Of a DNA stretch of 64,000 nucleotides, positions 36,773-46,229 are shown one piece after another. Under the pieces are notes generated by a model. The model saw only the letters and a list, made by a program, of their open reading frames with translations. It searched no databases and had not been told where the DNA came from. The position numbers and the translations under genes are program-made. The stretch is taken from contig NZ_JAEEGA010000002.1 of the NCBI RefSeq assembly GCF_017829975.1, forward strand, positions 396,033 through 460,032. The letters run 5' to 3'. This DNA is from Vagococcus allomyrinae. Lineage in GTDB: Bacteria; Bacillota; Bacilli; Lactobacillales; Vagococcaceae. Within the stretch, counting starts at the first letter, position 1. Every line of letters starts with the position of its first letter.

Positions 36773-36793
36773 CCCCTTGCCTATGAGTCCTGT

Positions 36794-38149
36794 CTACTCT
36801 TTTTGAATGGCAGGTAATTGATAGTCACCACTTAGCAGTTCTTCTTTTGGCTGATAAACCCGTAACATCGGTCTAAACTTACCTGGAGGTGTCGGCAACC
36901 AATTGGCTTTGCCGATGTCAGTCTCAGGTTGCGTATGAGAAAGGGTAATGGTTAAAGAACCATCGTCATTGTATATAATCCCCTTGGTTCGATCTCCTAA
37001 AGAATAGCGATTAATTGGGTTGTTAACCAAGTAAAACTCCGGCACGTCATACATCGTCAATGACCAAAAACCATTTGTGGGAACAGGTTTAAAGGTTACT
37101 GTATAGCTGTGCTGACCGTCTAAAGGTTGTTGATCACTGTCGTTCCAAATCGTCGGGTAAATCGCTTCGTAACTATTATTTCCCCACAGACCACTCATAG
37201 CCGCTAAAGCCCGCTGAACAATCGCCTCAGATCGTTTTCTAATGATCCAACGAGGTTCATTTATCGCTCCAACTTCAAAATAGCACTCATTATAATCAAA
37301 CATGTGCAATGAAACATCCCAACCGTTGACGTTACTGGCATCGGCATTTTTTTCCTGGATCATTTGCTGAATCAAGCTGACACCCGCAGGGCCAACTGCT
37401 TCAAGCGTACTTAAGACGTCTTGATCGGCCAAATTCACCAATGAGGTATCTTTATCAAGCAAACCTAACCGTTCAAACTGACTTTCAATTTTAACCTGAT
37501 CGGCCACGGAAGAAGGAAACTGATTGATATAAAGGCGCATACTCTCAAAGAAATGCAGCGCTTCTGGCACATCTTCACTGATTTCCGGCAAACCTTGTCC
37601 TTTATTTTCCGGCTGTTCTACGGTAATGCTAGTCCCAGCCTGTAGCTCTTTAATGATTGGTAATTCTTCAATGCCTGAAATCGCCCATCTGAAAATAATG
37701 ATGCCCACAGTCGTTGGAAATTCAATTTTGATCATATTTTCAGGAACATTGCCTTGATAGTTAGGGGGGACCAGATAAAAATCCTGAGCTTCACACCCCG
37801 TGCTTCGTTGACCAATATAAGCAAAGTTATTGCTCCAAGCATCAACAAATTGCCCGACGTAATAACGGTTATCCGTGTTGGGCACATGGAGAATAAGCGG
37901 TCCAACACTCAGATCAATGCCCACCCAAGAATACAGTGTGTCATTGTTAACACTGACAAAGGTGTCCTTGTCATTAGCCAGATGAGAGGCGTGACTCAAG
38001 GTGTTAAATGGCGCTGGTGTGCCTTCCATCCCTTGAATTAAATAACGCTTGATTTGTTGAATACCAAAAACCAATGGAAAGCCATAGACATAAGCCTTCT
38101 CCGCTAACTCGCGCGTACTGTCTTGATCCAAATTATTATAGTTCATCAT
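36794..38149 (-). CDS. DUF1254/DUF1214 domain protein, copy 1
   Basis: A 451-residue protein with an N-terminal DUF1254 domain (AYVYGFPLVFG, FVSVNNDTLYSWVGIDLS, YVGQFVDAWSNNFAYIG). The C-terminal DUF1214 domain reads FWSLTMYDVPEFYLVNNPINRYSLGDRT. It has no signal peptide, unlike many Gram-negative members. Function of the family is unknown. It has a paralog at 41835-43181 and lies 41 bases upstream of nothing else but SulP. AAAAGGAG lies upstream of the ATG. Confidence 0.85.
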   Translation of the reverse strand: MMNYNNLDQDSTRELAEKAYVYGFPLVFGIQQIKRYLIQGMEGTPAPFNTLSHASHLANDKDTFVSVNNDTLYSWVGIDLSVGPLILHVPNTDNRYYVGQFVDAWSNNFAYIGQRSTGCEAQDFYLVPPNYQGNVPENMIKIEFPTTVGIIIFRWAISGIEELPIIKELQAGTSITVEQPENKGQGLPEISEDVPEALHFFESMRLYINQFPSSVADQVKIESQFERLGLLDKDTSLVNLADQDVLSTLEAVGPAGVSLIQQMIQEKNADASNVNGWDVSLHMFDYNECYFEVGAINEPRWIIRKRSEAIVQRALAAMSGLWGNNSYEAIYPTIWNDSDQQPLDGQHSYTVTFKPVPTNGFWSLTMYDVPEFYLVNNPINRYSLGDRTKGIIYNDDGSLTITLSHTQPETDIGKANWLPTPPGKFRPMLRVYQPKEELLSGDYQLPAIQKE

Positions 38150-38190
38150 AAAAACTCCTTTTCCTATTTTTTTGTTGGATAGCTTTATTT

Positions 38191-38847
38191 TTAGAACGCT
38201 TTACCCAGTATTTTAATGCCGATAAACAGCAGCATGACGGCGGTGATGGTATCATTGTTATATATCAACCAATTTTTCATTTCAGCTAATTTATGGCTGA
38301 TTTTATCTCCCATAACGCTAAACAAAATGGTTGGTATGACAATGGTCGATGTGGCAATCAACCCAAAAAGTAAAATTGCCAGACCGTCTTCTGAAATAGA
38401 CTGTGTAACTGCCCCTGCTGCGGCTCCTGCCGACAGTGACAGCAATAAATTTTTGGGATTAGCCGACGAAAGAACGACGCCAAAACCAACTGCTCCCATC
38501 GGTTTTAATGAGGTCATCTTAGCAAACCATTTGGGGGTTTTTGGCTCTTCACCCACTTTGGTGCGCTTCATAAAGGTTTTAATCGCAATAAAAATCAATA
38601 ATCCTCCCAAAACAGCAAATACCAATTTTTGAATAAGGTTGGTATCCCCGCTCTCACTGGTTGTTACGCCCATAAAGAACAGGGCCAGTATAAAGGTGGT
38701 CAAATTCCCAATTAACCAACCGATAGAGAAAAACACGCTATTTCCTTTGGCATTTTCCCCTAATAGGATTAAAATCAGTCCCACGATCGGCAGCGGGCTA
38801 ATGGCTATTCCCAAAGCGGGTGTCAATAGTTGTGATAGTAGTTCCAT
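38191..38847 (-). CDS. GAP-family membrane protein, copy 2
   Basis: A 218-residue paralog of the protein at 32704-33369. It shares the opening LLTPALGIAISPLPIVGLILILLGE, the middle SANPKNLLLSLSAGAAAG and the end MLLFIGIKILGKAF. About six membrane segments are visible. GGAAGGAAG lies upstream of the ATG. It is directly followed by the DUF1254 gene (41 bases), so GAP and DUF1254 may work together. Confidence 0.75.
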   Translation of the reverse strand: MELLSQLLTPALGIAISPLPIVGLILILLGENAKGNSVFFSIGWLIGNLTTFILALFFMGVTTSESGDTNLIQKLVFAVLGGLLIFIAIKTFMKRTKVGEEPKTPKWFAKMTSLKPMGAVGFGVVLSSANPKNLLLSLSAGAAAGAVTQSISEDGLAILLFGLIATSTIVIPTILFSVMGDKISHKLAEMKNWLIYNNDTITAVMLLFIGIKILGKAF

Positions 38848-38931
38848 AATACTTCCTTCCTCTCTTTGTTCTAGCTAATTTCTACTCCCTGACGTTGGAA
38901 AGCTAAACTAATTTTGAAAAAAGCAGATACG

Positions 38932-39747
38932 TCACTCCGATGGTTCTTCAGATGGTTGCTCGCTTTCCAAGGTAGGAATAAAACGCCCAGCAAACTTGTA
39001 ACGATCGCGATTTTTAATGTATAACAACCCAAAGATTGAAAAGACAATCGCCCCTATAAAGTTAACAATCAGATCTTTCATCGTATCGATTAAGCCGATG
39101 TCCAAATAACCTCCTTCAATCACCGTTTCAACGGGACCTTCCTTATTAGCTTGAGAATATATCACGGTTTGTTGAATATTATCGACAATTACCGGAATAT
39201 TTTTGCCGTCTGGCTCCAGCTCAACTGTCGAGATTCGTTGCACGATTCTATCCTTCTGCATGTCCATATTTAATAATTGGTCACCGGTAAATTCGAAAAA
39301 TTCCCACATAACGCCAATCGTCATGGAAAAGCAAAATGACACAAGGGCAACAAACAGAGGAGACATTGAGATATGAAATTTATCGTTGCGGTTTAAAATA
39401 TCAATTAGCGAAAAACCAATGGCGGCCGCTAAAAAACCATTTAAGGTGTGCAACATGGTATCCCAATGTTTAAAGGTGCCATAAAAATTGTTAATCTCCC
39501 CTAAAATCTCTGCTGAAAAAATAAACAGCAGGATAATCGCCTCTAAGGTATTAGGCAAACGAACCCGCAACCGTTTTTCTAAAATACTTGGAATAAGAAA
39601 AAGAATCAACGTCAATAAACACATAAAGACGTTATGCCAATTTCCCAGCATCATCTGCCGGATCATCGTCGCTAAAACTAATAGTCGTAAGACGATATAT
39701 AAGCCTAATTTTGTCTCTCTTTTCTTAAAGATATTTTTTATCCCCAT
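38932..39747 (-). CDS. YjdF/DUF2238-like integral membrane protein
   Basis: This 271-residue protein has about six membrane segments. Central motifs are EINNFYGTFKHWDTMLHTLNGFLAAAIGF and MTIGVMWEFFEFTGDQLL, where the acidic and histidine residues lie within membrane segments. This matches the YjdF/DUF2238 group by pattern. An extra soluble segment (residues about 165-205) separates the last helices. Function is unknown. It lies between the Mga-like regulator and the GAP gene. Confidence 0.65.
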   Translation of the reverse strand: MGIKNIFKKRETKLGLYIVLRLLVLATMIRQMMLGNWHNVFMCLLTLILFLIPSILEKRLRVRLPNTLEAIILLFIFSAEILGEINNFYGTFKHWDTMLHTLNGFLAAAIGFSLIDILNRNDKFHISMSPLFVALVSFCFSMTIGVMWEFFEFTGDQLLNMDMQKDRIVQRISTVELEPDGKNIPVIVDNIQQTVIYSQANKEGPVETVIEGGYLDIGLIDTMKDLIVNFIGAIVFSIFGLLYIKNRDRYKFAGRFIPTLESEQPSEEPSE

Positions 39748-39807
39748 AACCTCACCTACTCTTTCACATCATTTACTCTTTGAGACTTCAACTGCTGAGG
39801 GGTGTTC

Positions 39808-41277
39808 TCATTCCTCAAGGCTGTCAGCTGCCGCACATTCAGACAAAATTTTAGCAATTTCTTCCCAGTCTCTTTCAGTCGGTTGCGTTTGCCAGAGGTA
39901 AAATCGCTTACTCTTGACCTGCTCCGTATAAGGAATTCTCATATCCGAAATAAACACATCGTAAGAAAAAGTCGACTGTTGGTTATCCTTGGTAATATCC
40001 ACGCTTAATTTCTGTTTTGCTCGATTCAATAGCTCACGTTTTAAATCAGGCTCTGTCAAAGGGGACTTAACACAACGTAATTTAACATAAAGCAGAGGCT
40101 GAAATAGCTGAATTAGCTCGCTTTTTTCCAGAACACGATAGACTTCTGCTAGTAATAAGTCATTTCGACCGCCCTTTTCAGGGGTGATCACCTTGCTCAC
40201 TTTGTTATAAACTTCTGGCAAACGGTTCACGAACTGCTGATTCTTATTTCGCGTGGCCGACAATTGCAGATGCAACTGAGGGAAAACCATGGAATAGATA
40301 CAAATGGCCAACAAACGGAATTCCAAGATAGGGTTATCAACTAGGGGTTTATCCGTTGAGACTGCCACTAACTGCTGGCGTATGGCGAACATCAATTGAT
40401 AGGCTTGACCATTTTGCTTTTGATACCAGCGGTTTATTTTTTGATAATCCAAATGTCGCTCATCTAAAAAGGGATAAGAGACGATCAGTAAGCGCAAGAA
40501 ATTTTCTTCATTTTGCCGATAGTCAGGAGGAATAATGGCTGGCATTAAATCGGAAACCGAGGCGATATACGCCTTCCTATACGGGTCCACGTATTCGACT
40601 CCTGCCATTGACTGTATGAATTTTTTTTGAGAGTGGCGCATAAAGTTAATCGCCAGCCGAAACATCACTTGAATCACTTCCACTTTCGAATATTTAATAT
40701 TCCCAAAATCCGTATAATCTTTGACGGATAAATAGACAGTATCGCTGGTGATCGTTTTAAAGGGCCAGTCTCCATCATCGGCCACACTCCAATAAAAATA
40801 ATACAAAAATTCACGGATCGCCGCTTCCTCACCGACAAGATCAGCGCTAGGTACACTGATCTCCAGCTTATTTTTAGCGAGCACTTTATTAAGTCGCCTG
40901 ACATGACGATAAAGAGTACTTCTTGAAAGATACAACTTGGTCAATAAATCGTTGAGGCTAATTTCGTTTGATTGAACCAAGGCATCGATTAATTGATAAC
41001 TAACTGTTTGCTTCACGTATTTACTTTGAATTAGCTGAATACTGGTTTGAGCATCTGTTTTTAGGTAGACCCCTTTTAATGGATCTAATAAAATTTCAAA
41101 TACATTGTCTTCTGTTTGAGAAAACGCTAATAGCTTTTCGATGTCTTTTCTGATTTTATTGTCGGACACCTGGAGCTCAGATGCGAGCGTGTCAATTTTC
41201 CACCAGGTTATCGAACGATTTAAGAAATCAAGGAGCTGTAGTTGCCGCTTTTCAGAACTGGTTAACAAGCTGATCAT
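39808..41277 (-). CDS. Mga-like PRD/HTH transcriptional regulator
   Basis: A 489-residue regulator. The first HTH is ITWWKIDTLASELQVSDNKIRKDIEKL. The Mga-type second HTH is ISLNDLLTKLYLSRSTLYRHVRRLNKVLAKNKL. A long helical region like PTS-regulated domains follows, and the C-terminus is EIIB-like. Relatives (Mga, AtxA, MafR) are global virulence or carbohydrate regulators. GGAGG lies upstream of the ATG. Located inside the membrane-protein block and transcribed with it, it may control these genes. Phosphorylatable histidines were not assigned. Confidence 0.8.
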   Translation of the reverse strand: MISLLTSSEKRQLQLLDFLNRSITWWKIDTLASELQVSDNKIRKDIEKLLAFSQTEDNVFEILLDPLKGVYLKTDAQTSIQLIQSKYVKQTVSYQLIDALVQSNEISLNDLLTKLYLSRSTLYRHVRRLNKVLAKNKLEISVPSADLVGEEAAIREFLYYFYWSVADDGDWPFKTITSDTVYLSVKDYTDFGNIKYSKVEVIQVMFRLAINFMRHSQKKFIQSMAGVEYVDPYRKAYIASVSDLMPAIIPPDYRQNEENFLRLLIVSYPFLDERHLDYQKINRWYQKQNGQAYQLMFAIRQQLVAVSTDKPLVDNPILEFRLLAICIYSMVFPQLHLQLSATRNKNQQFVNRLPEVYNKVSKVITPEKGGRNDLLLAEVYRVLEKSELIQLFQPLLYVKLRCVKSPLTEPDLKRELLNRAKQKLSVDITKDNQQSTFSYDVFISDMRIPYTEQVKSKRFYLWQTQPTERDWEEIAKILSECAAADSLEE

Positions 41278-41311
41278 TAAGCTTCCTCCTGTCTCTGCTT
41301 CATTCAGTTAG

Positions 41312-41476
41312 TTACTTTTCACCTTGAGTGTGATTATTTTTTGTCGTTTCGGGTGTTTCATTAAATCGATGAATATACTCTGCTCGCTCAGCTTCAGAGA
41401 ATACGCCGCCTTTTTTAGCTTTTTTCTTCAGCTGAGCATTACTTTTTTCTCCGCGTAACCACGTTTTTAAGCCCAT
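41312..41476 (-). CDS. Small basic protein, unknown
   Basis: This 54-residue protein begins MGLKTWLRGEKSNAQ and is lysine-rich. The ATG at 41476 is chosen because AGAGGTG lies just upstream; a longer frame from GTG at 41506 covers that site. The last 25 residues are polar. It lies between the LapA-like and Mga-like genes with short gaps. No family recognised. Confidence 0.5.
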   Translation of the reverse strand: MGLKTWLRGEKSNAQLKKKAKKGGVFSEAERAEYIHRFNETPETTKNNHTQGEK

Positions 41477-41525
41477 TGAATCACCTCTACTTCCTTTGAG
41501 CGACACCTTTCCCTAAGCAGCGCAA

Positions 41526-41813
41526 CTACTTGGCAACCACTTTTGGCTTAGATGCGGCCTCCTTCCTTTGGCTCAATTGCTTTTTTAATGATTTAATCGT
41601 CTGTTCATCGCGATTTCGCTTAGTTAGAAAGCCTACTAAAAAGCCAACCCCGCCTAAAACAATAATCAAGAAAAATAAAGGGATATTGATTCTAAAAAAC
41701 AACATGTTAATCGTGATTTTATCAAAATTCAAGCTGGCAAATAAAATAAATAACCCGACAATCACTAGAATGATGATGCGTTTAGGTGTCATGATTTCTT
41801 TTACTTTTTCCAT
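41526..41813 (-). CDS. LapA-domain small membrane protein
   Basis: A 95-residue protein with two hydrophobic helices (IIILVIVGLFILFASLNFD and IPLFFLIIVLGGVGFLVGFL) and a basic C-terminal tail with coiled-coil tendency. The helix-N-x-x-x-V/I-x-M-L/F-helix layout matches the LapA/DUF1049 family. Gram-negative LapA acts in LPS assembly control; in Gram-positives the role is unknown. GGGAGG precedes the ATG. It follows the second DUF1254 gene by 21 bases. Confidence 0.72.
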   Translation of the reverse strand: MEKVKEIMTPKRIIILVIVGLFILFASLNFDKITINMLFFRINIPLFFLIIVLGGVGFLVGFLTKRNRDEQTIKSLKKQLSQRKEAASKPKVVAK

Positions 41814-41834
41814 GTTAATGCCTCCCTTAACTGC

Positions 41835-43181
41835 CTATCGTGACTGCTCAATTTTTACTAAAGGTGGTATCACATACTGCTGGGTAGTAATCTCATCTGT
41901 GGGTAAATACATCCTTAAAATAGGTCTAAATTGCCCTTCAGGTGCTGGTAACCAGTTAGCTCTTTCCTCTGCAGAACTTGGCGGTGTTGCTGATATCGTC
42001 AAAGTCAAAGCCCCATCTGCTTGATAAATCAGACCTTTGGTACGATCGCCAATTGAATAACGATCGATCTCATTGGCGACCAAATAATAATTTGGCACAT
42101 CGTACATCGTAATCGACCAAAATGCTTCTACAGGCGGTTCTGGTTGCAAGGTAATCTGATAGGTGTGTTCTCCCGTCAAAAAGTCACCATTTGAATCAAC
42201 GTAAACTGGCGCATAGCAGGCCTCATACCCATGGTTGCCCCACAAACCACCTAAAGCGGCGGCTGATCGCTGAATATAAACGGCTTTCACCTCTGCAACT
42301 GTTTTTGTTGGCATCACCCACTCACTCGATTTGACTGTGCCTAACTCGAAAAATTCGGTATTGTAATTGAAGACTTTATAGGCTAGCTGCCAACCATTTT
42401 GTGTGTCAATATCACCATGTAAGAGATAGTCTTTAAGAAAGGCCTGTCCTTCTTTTTGCCCCGCTATCAGTGCTTCTAGAAGCTCAGCCGCTGGGTTGAT
42501 AAAAGGTGATGACTCTTCCAAAAGGCCGAGACGAGCGATGTCTTTTTGGATTGTTTGGAAAATTCTACCATCTGGGAAGTTTTGTAAATAAACTCTTAAC
42601 TTCTCCCAAAACAGCAATGGTTCAGACACCTTTTCCAGATTTAAGGAGTTCTTTAAGCCCGTATTTCCTTCCATTGCGAATAATTTAGTGGCTTTCTGAA
42701 GGGCGAGAACCTCTGGTAAATCGGCTTCCCCTTCGCAAGCCCATCTGCCTAGAATTGAGACCATCGTTGTCGGACAGTGAATGACTTGGGCATCAGTAGA
42801 CTCAATTTCTTCTGACCCTGGTGGTAAAAAGATAAACTTACCGCCCCCATTTCCAATGGATCTGGTGCCTACATAAGCAAAATTATTGGTCCATGCATCG
42901 ATACATTGGAAAACAAAATAACGATTGCCTGTTTTAGGCACTTCAAAATAAACGGGCCCGCCACTCAAATCCAATTGAGCCATGGAATAGACGGTGTCAT
43001 TATTAATTGTCACAAACGTGTCTTCTGGTCCGGCCAAGCTTTCAGCGTGACTAAAGCGATTATAGGGAGCGGCCTTATTGGCCCCTACCCCTTGAGTGAC
43101 GTGCCGGACAATTTCATCTACATTAAATACCAGTGAAAAACCATACACATAAGCTTGTTTAGCGATTTCTGTTAAGTTCAT
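41835..43181 (-). CDS. DUF1254/DUF1214 domain protein, copy 2
   Basis: A 448-residue paralog of the protein at 36794-38149. Shared motifs are AYVYGFSLVFN, FVTINNDTVYSMAQLDLSGG, FQCIDAWTNNFAYVG and FWSITMYDVPNYYLVANEIDRYSIGDRT. It has no signal peptide. Its ATG overlaps the TGA of the AI-2E family gene (ATGA), so translation is coupled and the pair probably functions together. Two diverged copies within 7 kb suggest duplication with separate roles. Confidence 0.85.
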   Translation of the reverse strand: MNLTEIAKQAYVYGFSLVFNVDEIVRHVTQGVGANKAAPYNRFSHAESLAGPEDTFVTINNDTVYSMAQLDLSGGPVYFEVPKTGNRYFVFQCIDAWTNNFAYVGTRSIGNGGGKFIFLPPGSEEIESTDAQVIHCPTTMVSILGRWACEGEADLPEVLALQKATKLFAMEGNTGLKNSLNLEKVSEPLLFWEKLRVYLQNFPDGRIFQTIQKDIARLGLLEESSPFINPAAELLEALIAGQKEGQAFLKDYLLHGDIDTQNGWQLAYKVFNYNTEFFELGTVKSSEWVMPTKTVAEVKAVYIQRSAAALGGLWGNHGYEACYAPVYVDSNGDFLTGEHTYQITLQPEPPVEAFWSITMYDVPNYYLVANEIDRYSIGDRTKGLIYQADGALTLTISATPPSSAEERANWLPAPEGQFRPILRMYLPTDEITTQQYVIPPLVKIEQSR

Positions 43182-44302
43182 TTCTTTTCCTCCTTCATCT
43201 CTGTTGGAAATTCTTGTTTTTGTTTATTTAATTGCCTAATATCCAAGATGTACATAATAATTACCTTTGTTACGGCATAGACGGGAACACCTAAAATCAT
43301 GCCTAAAAGGCCAGCCAAATTCCCTGCTACTAATAAAATAACAAAAATAGTCAGGGGATGGACGTCCAAACTTTTCCCCATGATATTGGGATAAACCAGA
43401 TTACTGTCGACTTGCTGAACCACAAGAACGACCACACATGCTAATAAAGCCGTTAGTGGTGAATCAAAGGCTGTCACAAAAATAACGGGTGCTAAGCCAA
43501 TATAGGGACCGATGTAGGGAATGATATTAGTGGCGCCAGCTAAAAAACCAAAAAGTAAAGCGTAATCGACCCCAATGATTAAATACCCAATAAACGTCCC
43601 AATTGCCACGAATAAACATTCAATCGCTTGACCACTTATATATGAAGAAATCGTTTGGTTCATTTTTTTTATCAGGCCTGCCACTTCTTCTTGATGATCA
43701 AGGGGCATCGCTTTTGTCACTTTCTGAACCATTTTCCCACTGTCCTTAAGCAAGTAAAACAACACCATCGGAACTGTAAAGGCTACGACCAACACATTGA
43801 CAATATTACCGATAAAGCTCAAAGCCCCTGTACTAATAGAGGTTAGAATATTTTTGGAAATACTGCTAATCGACATGTCTGTCGATGCCATAAATGTTTC
43901 AATTTCCTCTTTATTGATCATAAACTTGGTGCTGTTTTCCTCTAACCACTTGCCAAGATCTTGAAGGAAACCGGGAATATTTTTAATCAATTCGGTTATT
44001 TGACTAATTAATCCCGGAATAATCGTTCCAACTATTACAACCACACTTAAGATCAACAATAAAAAGACAATTAAGACAGCAGTGGTTCGTTTCCATTTTA
44101 ATTTTTTATGAATGTACTCTACTAGCGGTTTAAGTAAATAGAACAAAAAGAACGAAATAAGAAACGGTGCAAATAGCGTTTGAATCATCACTTGCAGCGG
44201 CTTAAAAACAAACAACGTATGACTTGCGACCAACACAAGGGTAAACAATACTAACAACTCAACCGACCAAAAAAACAACTTCGACTCTTTAAATTTCCCC
44301 AT
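43178..44302 (-). CDS. AI-2E family (DUF20) membrane transporter
   Basis: A 374-residue protein with about eight membrane segments. The family core is visible as VDYALLFGFLAGATNIIPYIGPYIGLAPV and GKSLDVHPLTIFVILLVAGNLAGLLGMILGVP. Members include AI-2 exporters and sodium/proton antiporters; the substrate cannot be told from sequence. It is the first gene of the leftward membrane-protein block, with AAGGAGG before the ATG, and overlaps the second DUF1254 gene by 4 bases. Confidence 0.87.
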   Translation of the reverse strand: MGKFKESKLFFWSVELLVLFTLVLVASHTLFVFKPLQVMIQTLFAPFLISFFLFYLLKPLVEYIHKKLKWKRTTAVLIVFLLLILSVVVIVGTIIPGLISQITELIKNIPGFLQDLGKWLEENSTKFMINKEEIETFMASTDMSISSISKNILTSISTGALSFIGNIVNVLVVAFTVPMVLFYLLKDSGKMVQKVTKAMPLDHQEEVAGLIKKMNQTISSYISGQAIECLFVAIGTFIGYLIIGVDYALLFGFLAGATNIIPYIGPYIGLAPVIFVTAFDSPLTALLACVVVLVVQQVDSNLVYPNIMGKSLDVHPLTIFVILLVAGNLAGLLGMILGVPVYAVTKVIIMYILDIRQLNKQKQEFPTEMKEEKK

Positions 44303-44955
44303 CTTCCTGACCTCCTTACCAACTATTTGCTAACTTCTTTAGCCAACTAATGTCCCTCACACCTCCAATCAACTTGCCTTTTAGTTCATATTCACGTATG
44401 GTCTGCTAAAATGAACGCTATTCCCTGAAAATAATAAATGACTGGACTACCCTAGTTACTATTTCTAAAAGGGAGTGGTCCTGGTTGATAATAGACATTT
44501 CTTTTTTAGTTGTCACTAGCCTATCACGAGCCACAGTCACCTTATTATTTTTCGCCTATAATAGAATTTTTTTGTTGGCAACTAAAAAAATAAACTTTTT
44601 ATTTCGTATAAAAAATCCGTTTATTATAAACTTTTCTTCTATATGACAATCAGATTTATGTGAAAAGTTATACTTACGCACTCATCCGCTTTTATAAACC
44701 CCTCTTAATTTCCCTCGTTACCGTTCATTAAACACGACTTTTTATAGATAAATGAATAAAAACCAGATTGACCACGCCGCTGTCAATCAAAAAATAATTT
44801 GATAACCCCGATTTGCTTGACACTCCCTCCTTTCTTAAACACGCTTCAGTGACTTTTCTGTCAATCAGCTAAAATTCATTTTATTTGGGGACTAGCCCTA
44901 ATTGAGGTAAACTAATACTAATAGATCCCTAACTAACGACTCAAAAGGAGATAGT
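44303..44955. other. Long AT-rich intergenic region between divergent operons
   Basis: About 650 bases hold the promoters of the leftward AI-2E-led block and the rightward rgg gene. It is AT-rich with several short palindromic runs, and no gene, terminator or known riboswitch is recognised. Confidence 0.4.
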
Positions 44956-45114
44956 TTGTTTGATATTGTCAACTTATTAAAACTTAGGCCCATTTTACTC
45001 CAGCAAGTTATGATATTTTTAATCACCAGTCCTTTGCTCGACATGGCTAACAACGTCTATCTCAGGTTAATAAGCAACCTGTTTATATACATCTTTTTTA
45101 ATTCGAACCATTAA
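44956..45114 (+). CDS. Candidate 52-residue hydrophobic ORF upstream of rgg
   Basis: A TTG at 44956 follows AAAAGGAG at suitable distance and opens a 52-codon frame (MFDIVNLLKLRP...). The product is largely hydrophobic, with two possible membrane stretches (LLQQVMIFLITSPLLDM and LISNLFIYIFF). Its TAA stop is part of the TAAGGAGG ribosome binding site of the rgg gene, so translation could be coupled. It does not look like a short hydrophobic (SHP) pheromone precursor, being too long and encoded in the same direction. No homology is recognised. Confidence 0.3.
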   Translation: MFDIVNLLKLRPILLQQVMIFLITSPLLDMANNVYLRLISNLFIYIFFNSNH

Positions 45115-45125
45115 GGAGGAGCTAC

Positions 45126-45992
45126 ATGAATGACAATTACGGAGAAGTCTTTCGAATCATCCGAACGAGTCAAAATTTGACGCTAAAAGAAGTCTCTACT
45201 GGCATCGTTTCACTTTCCTACTTAGGAAAATTTGAAACGGGAAAAACAAATATAACACTTCCCACCTTTATAAAATTACTTGATCGGCTCAATATTAAAA
45301 TGGATGAGTTTATTTTTTTCTGTAACAGCTCACTTTATAATTTTGATGAACTAGCTACCAACATTTCCGAAGCTTATCGTGGTAATAATGTCACTCAGCT
45401 TCTCCAGCTAAAGGACAGTGAGGAAACGCTCTTTAAGTCGACTAAAAGAAAAACACATCAGATAAATAGTATTATGATTGCAGCTGCTATCGTCGATCTC
45501 AATCCCAGCTATTTTATTTCCAAGGACGATTTAAAAGTCATGTCCGACTATCTTTTGCAGATTCCCTTTTGGTCTTCCTACAACTTATTTGTTTTTGGGT
45601 GTTCTCATGCCATTATTTCTCCCTATTTATTAGTCACACTCATCAATGAAATAGAAAAATTAAACAGCCATCAAATGATTGGTTTTTCAAATCCCCGTGA
45701 GCTGATTTTCCTTTTTCATCATGCTGCCTTTACATTTTTACGTAATGACAATCTTAAGCAAGCTATCAAAGCCTTTGACTACGCTAAGGAGTTGCTTAAA
45801 TCCGGCTTTTTTTTCGAAAAAAACCGAAGCTTGTTTCTCAATGGCCTTATCACTATTCTTCAGGGAAATACTTATGAAGGATTAAAAATGGCCAATGAGG
45901 CGATTTTAGTCATTAAAACCTTAGAAGTGTCGTTGGCAGATAAATACGTTCTTGAGCTAAAACGAACCTTGGAAAAGATTCGTGACTTATAA
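45126..45992 (+). CDS. Rgg/GadR/MutR-family transcriptional regulator
   Basis: This 288-residue protein has an N-terminal XRE-type helix-turn-helix (residues about 6-60, FRIIRTSQNLTLKEVSTGIVSLSYLGKFETGKTNITLPTF, interrupted here only for description). A C-terminal TPR-like helical domain for peptide or ligand binding follows, as in Rgg. TAAGGAGGAG lies 6 bases upstream of the ATG. No SHP-type pheromone gene was found next to it. Its targets may include the adjacent candidate ORF, the AI-2E block across the divergent region, or distant genes. Confidence 0.85.
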   Translation: MNDNYGEVFRIIRTSQNLTLKEVSTGIVSLSYLGKFETGKTNITLPTFIKLLDRLNIKMDEFIFFCNSSLYNFDELATNISEAYRGNNVTQLLQLKDSEETLFKSTKRKTHQINSIMIAAAIVDLNPSYFISKDDLKVMSDYLLQIPFWSSYNLFVFGCSHAIISPYLLVTLINEIEKLNSHQMIGFSNPRELIFLFHHAAFTFLRNDNLKQAIKAFDYAKELLKSGFFFEKNRSLFLNGLITILQGNTYEGLKMANEAILVIKTLEVSLADKYVLELKRTLEKIRDL

Positions 45993-46229
45993 CAAAGATG
46001 TGGCACTCATAAGGCTTAAGGTAAACCGATTAAGCGTAACCGTATCATTAACTGTTCAAAAATTAAGCTAAATTGGCAACTTGGCCACCACGCACTAAAA
46101 CCATCGGAATGATGACACGTTCCGATGGTTTTTCTGTTATTTGATGAAGCCAACAATTTTATTTCCTGATTCGCTCAAGCTCAGAAGTTTAGGGCCTCGC
46201 TGACCAGTTGGTTAGTTTTCCTGAGAGAA
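45993..46229. other. Intergenic region after rgg
   Basis: It holds one clear terminator (46097-46133). The remaining sequence shows no open frame worth calling, and leads into the kinase remnant. Confidence 0.4.
46097..46133 (+). terminator. Terminator of the rgg gene
   Basis: AAAACCATCGGAA (46097-46109) pairs with TTCCGATGGTTTT (46120-46132) and ends in a T-run. It lies about 105 bases after the rgg stop. Confidence 0.85.
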
